Source: Stenotrophomonas sp.
Lineage (GTDB): Bacteria; Pseudomonadota; Gammaproteobacteria; Xanthomonadales; Xanthomonadaceae
Assembly: GCA_003484865.1 (NCBI GenBank)
Contig: DMZT01000178.1
Span: 1-6,191, forward strand
Reading direction: 5' to 3'
DNA: 6,191 nt
In this document: positions 6,017 through 6,191 of the stretch, in pieces
Position numbering within the stretch: position 1 is the first letter of the stretch
How the letters are laid out: the number at the start of each line of letters is the position of its first letter
Made by a program: the position numbers and the translations under genes
The notes under the pieces: model-generated
Database searches by the model: none
Told to the model about the DNA's origin: nothing
The model's input: only the letters and a program-made list of their open reading frames with translations

Positions 6017-6191
6017 ATGGACCGTTCCGTTTGCCTGCGCGCCACGCTGGCCCCGGCCCTGATGACCCTGATGCTCGGCGCCGCGCTGCTGCCTGCCGAC
6101 GCCGACGCGCGCCCCGGGCTGCGCGGCTTTGCCCATCCCTCGATCGCCCTTGCCGGCGGCTTCGGCGGCGGCGGTCTGCCTCATGGTGGCG
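6017..6191 (+). CDS. N-terminus of a secreted glycine-rich protein (partial, runs off right edge)
   Basis: An ATG at 6017, 2 nt after the DUF2092 stop, opens a frame that stays open to the window end (58 codons). GGGGAG (6003-6008), 8 nt upstream and inside the end of the DUF2092 gene, serves as ribosome-binding site. Residues 1-31 form a Sec signal peptide (MDRSVCLRATLAP, then a Leu/Met/Ala core, ADADA/R cleavage). The mature part begins RPGLRGFAHPSIALAGGFG and continues GGGGLPHGG, so it is rich in Gly and His. The early Cys6 lies before the hydrophobic core and is not a lipobox. The tight spacing implies co-transcription with the DUF2092 gene, and perhaps a shared envelope function. I do not recognise the family from this much sequence. 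Confidence 0.7.
   Translation, partial: MDRSVCLRATLAPALMTLMLGAALLPADADARPGLRGFAHPSIALAGGFGGGGLPHGG

Overview
The window looks like chromosomal DNA of a GC-rich gammaproteobacterium of the Xanthomonadaceae type (Stenotrophomonas, Xanthomonas, Pseudoxanthomonas or Lysobacter relatives). This is inferred from the strong G/C bias at third codon positions, the style of the large TonB-dependent receptor and the run of genes for exported proteins. No rRNA, tRNA, CRISPR array, insertion sequence or integrase is visible. All three complete genes are intact, with no frameshift seen.

Layout. On the minus strand an 891-residue TonB-dependent outer-membrane receptor (start 2762, stop 87) is followed, through an ATGA stop/start overlap, by the first 30 codons of a gene whose product begins with a twin-arginine (Tat) signal; that gene runs off the left edge. 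A 421-bp divergent intergenic region (2763-3183) separates the receptor from a plus-strand gene for a secreted DUF885-family predicted metallopeptidase (GTG start 3184, stop 5076). After a strong 12-pair stem-loop (5087-5113) comes a second plus-strand transcription unit: a secreted DUF2092 protein (5232-6014) and, 2 bp later, the start of a small secreted glycine-rich protein cut by the right edge (6017-6191).

How the genes may work together. Every gene product in the window carries an export signal: one outer-membrane receptor, one Tat substrate and three Sec-type proteins. The receptor, the Tat protein and the periplasmic peptidase could form a nutrient-uptake island, with import across the outer membrane followed by periplasmic processing, but the substrate cannot be read from the sequence. 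The DUF2092 pair looks like a separate operon with its own candidate ECF-type promoter and a leader hairpin that reaches into the ribosome-binding site. The most interesting non-coding signals are the tandem TGTTGCA repeat one helical turn apart in the receptor promoter region, the hairpins beside the receptor and DUF2092 ribosome-binding sites, and an 8-bp perfect inverted repeat upstream of the DUF885 gene.
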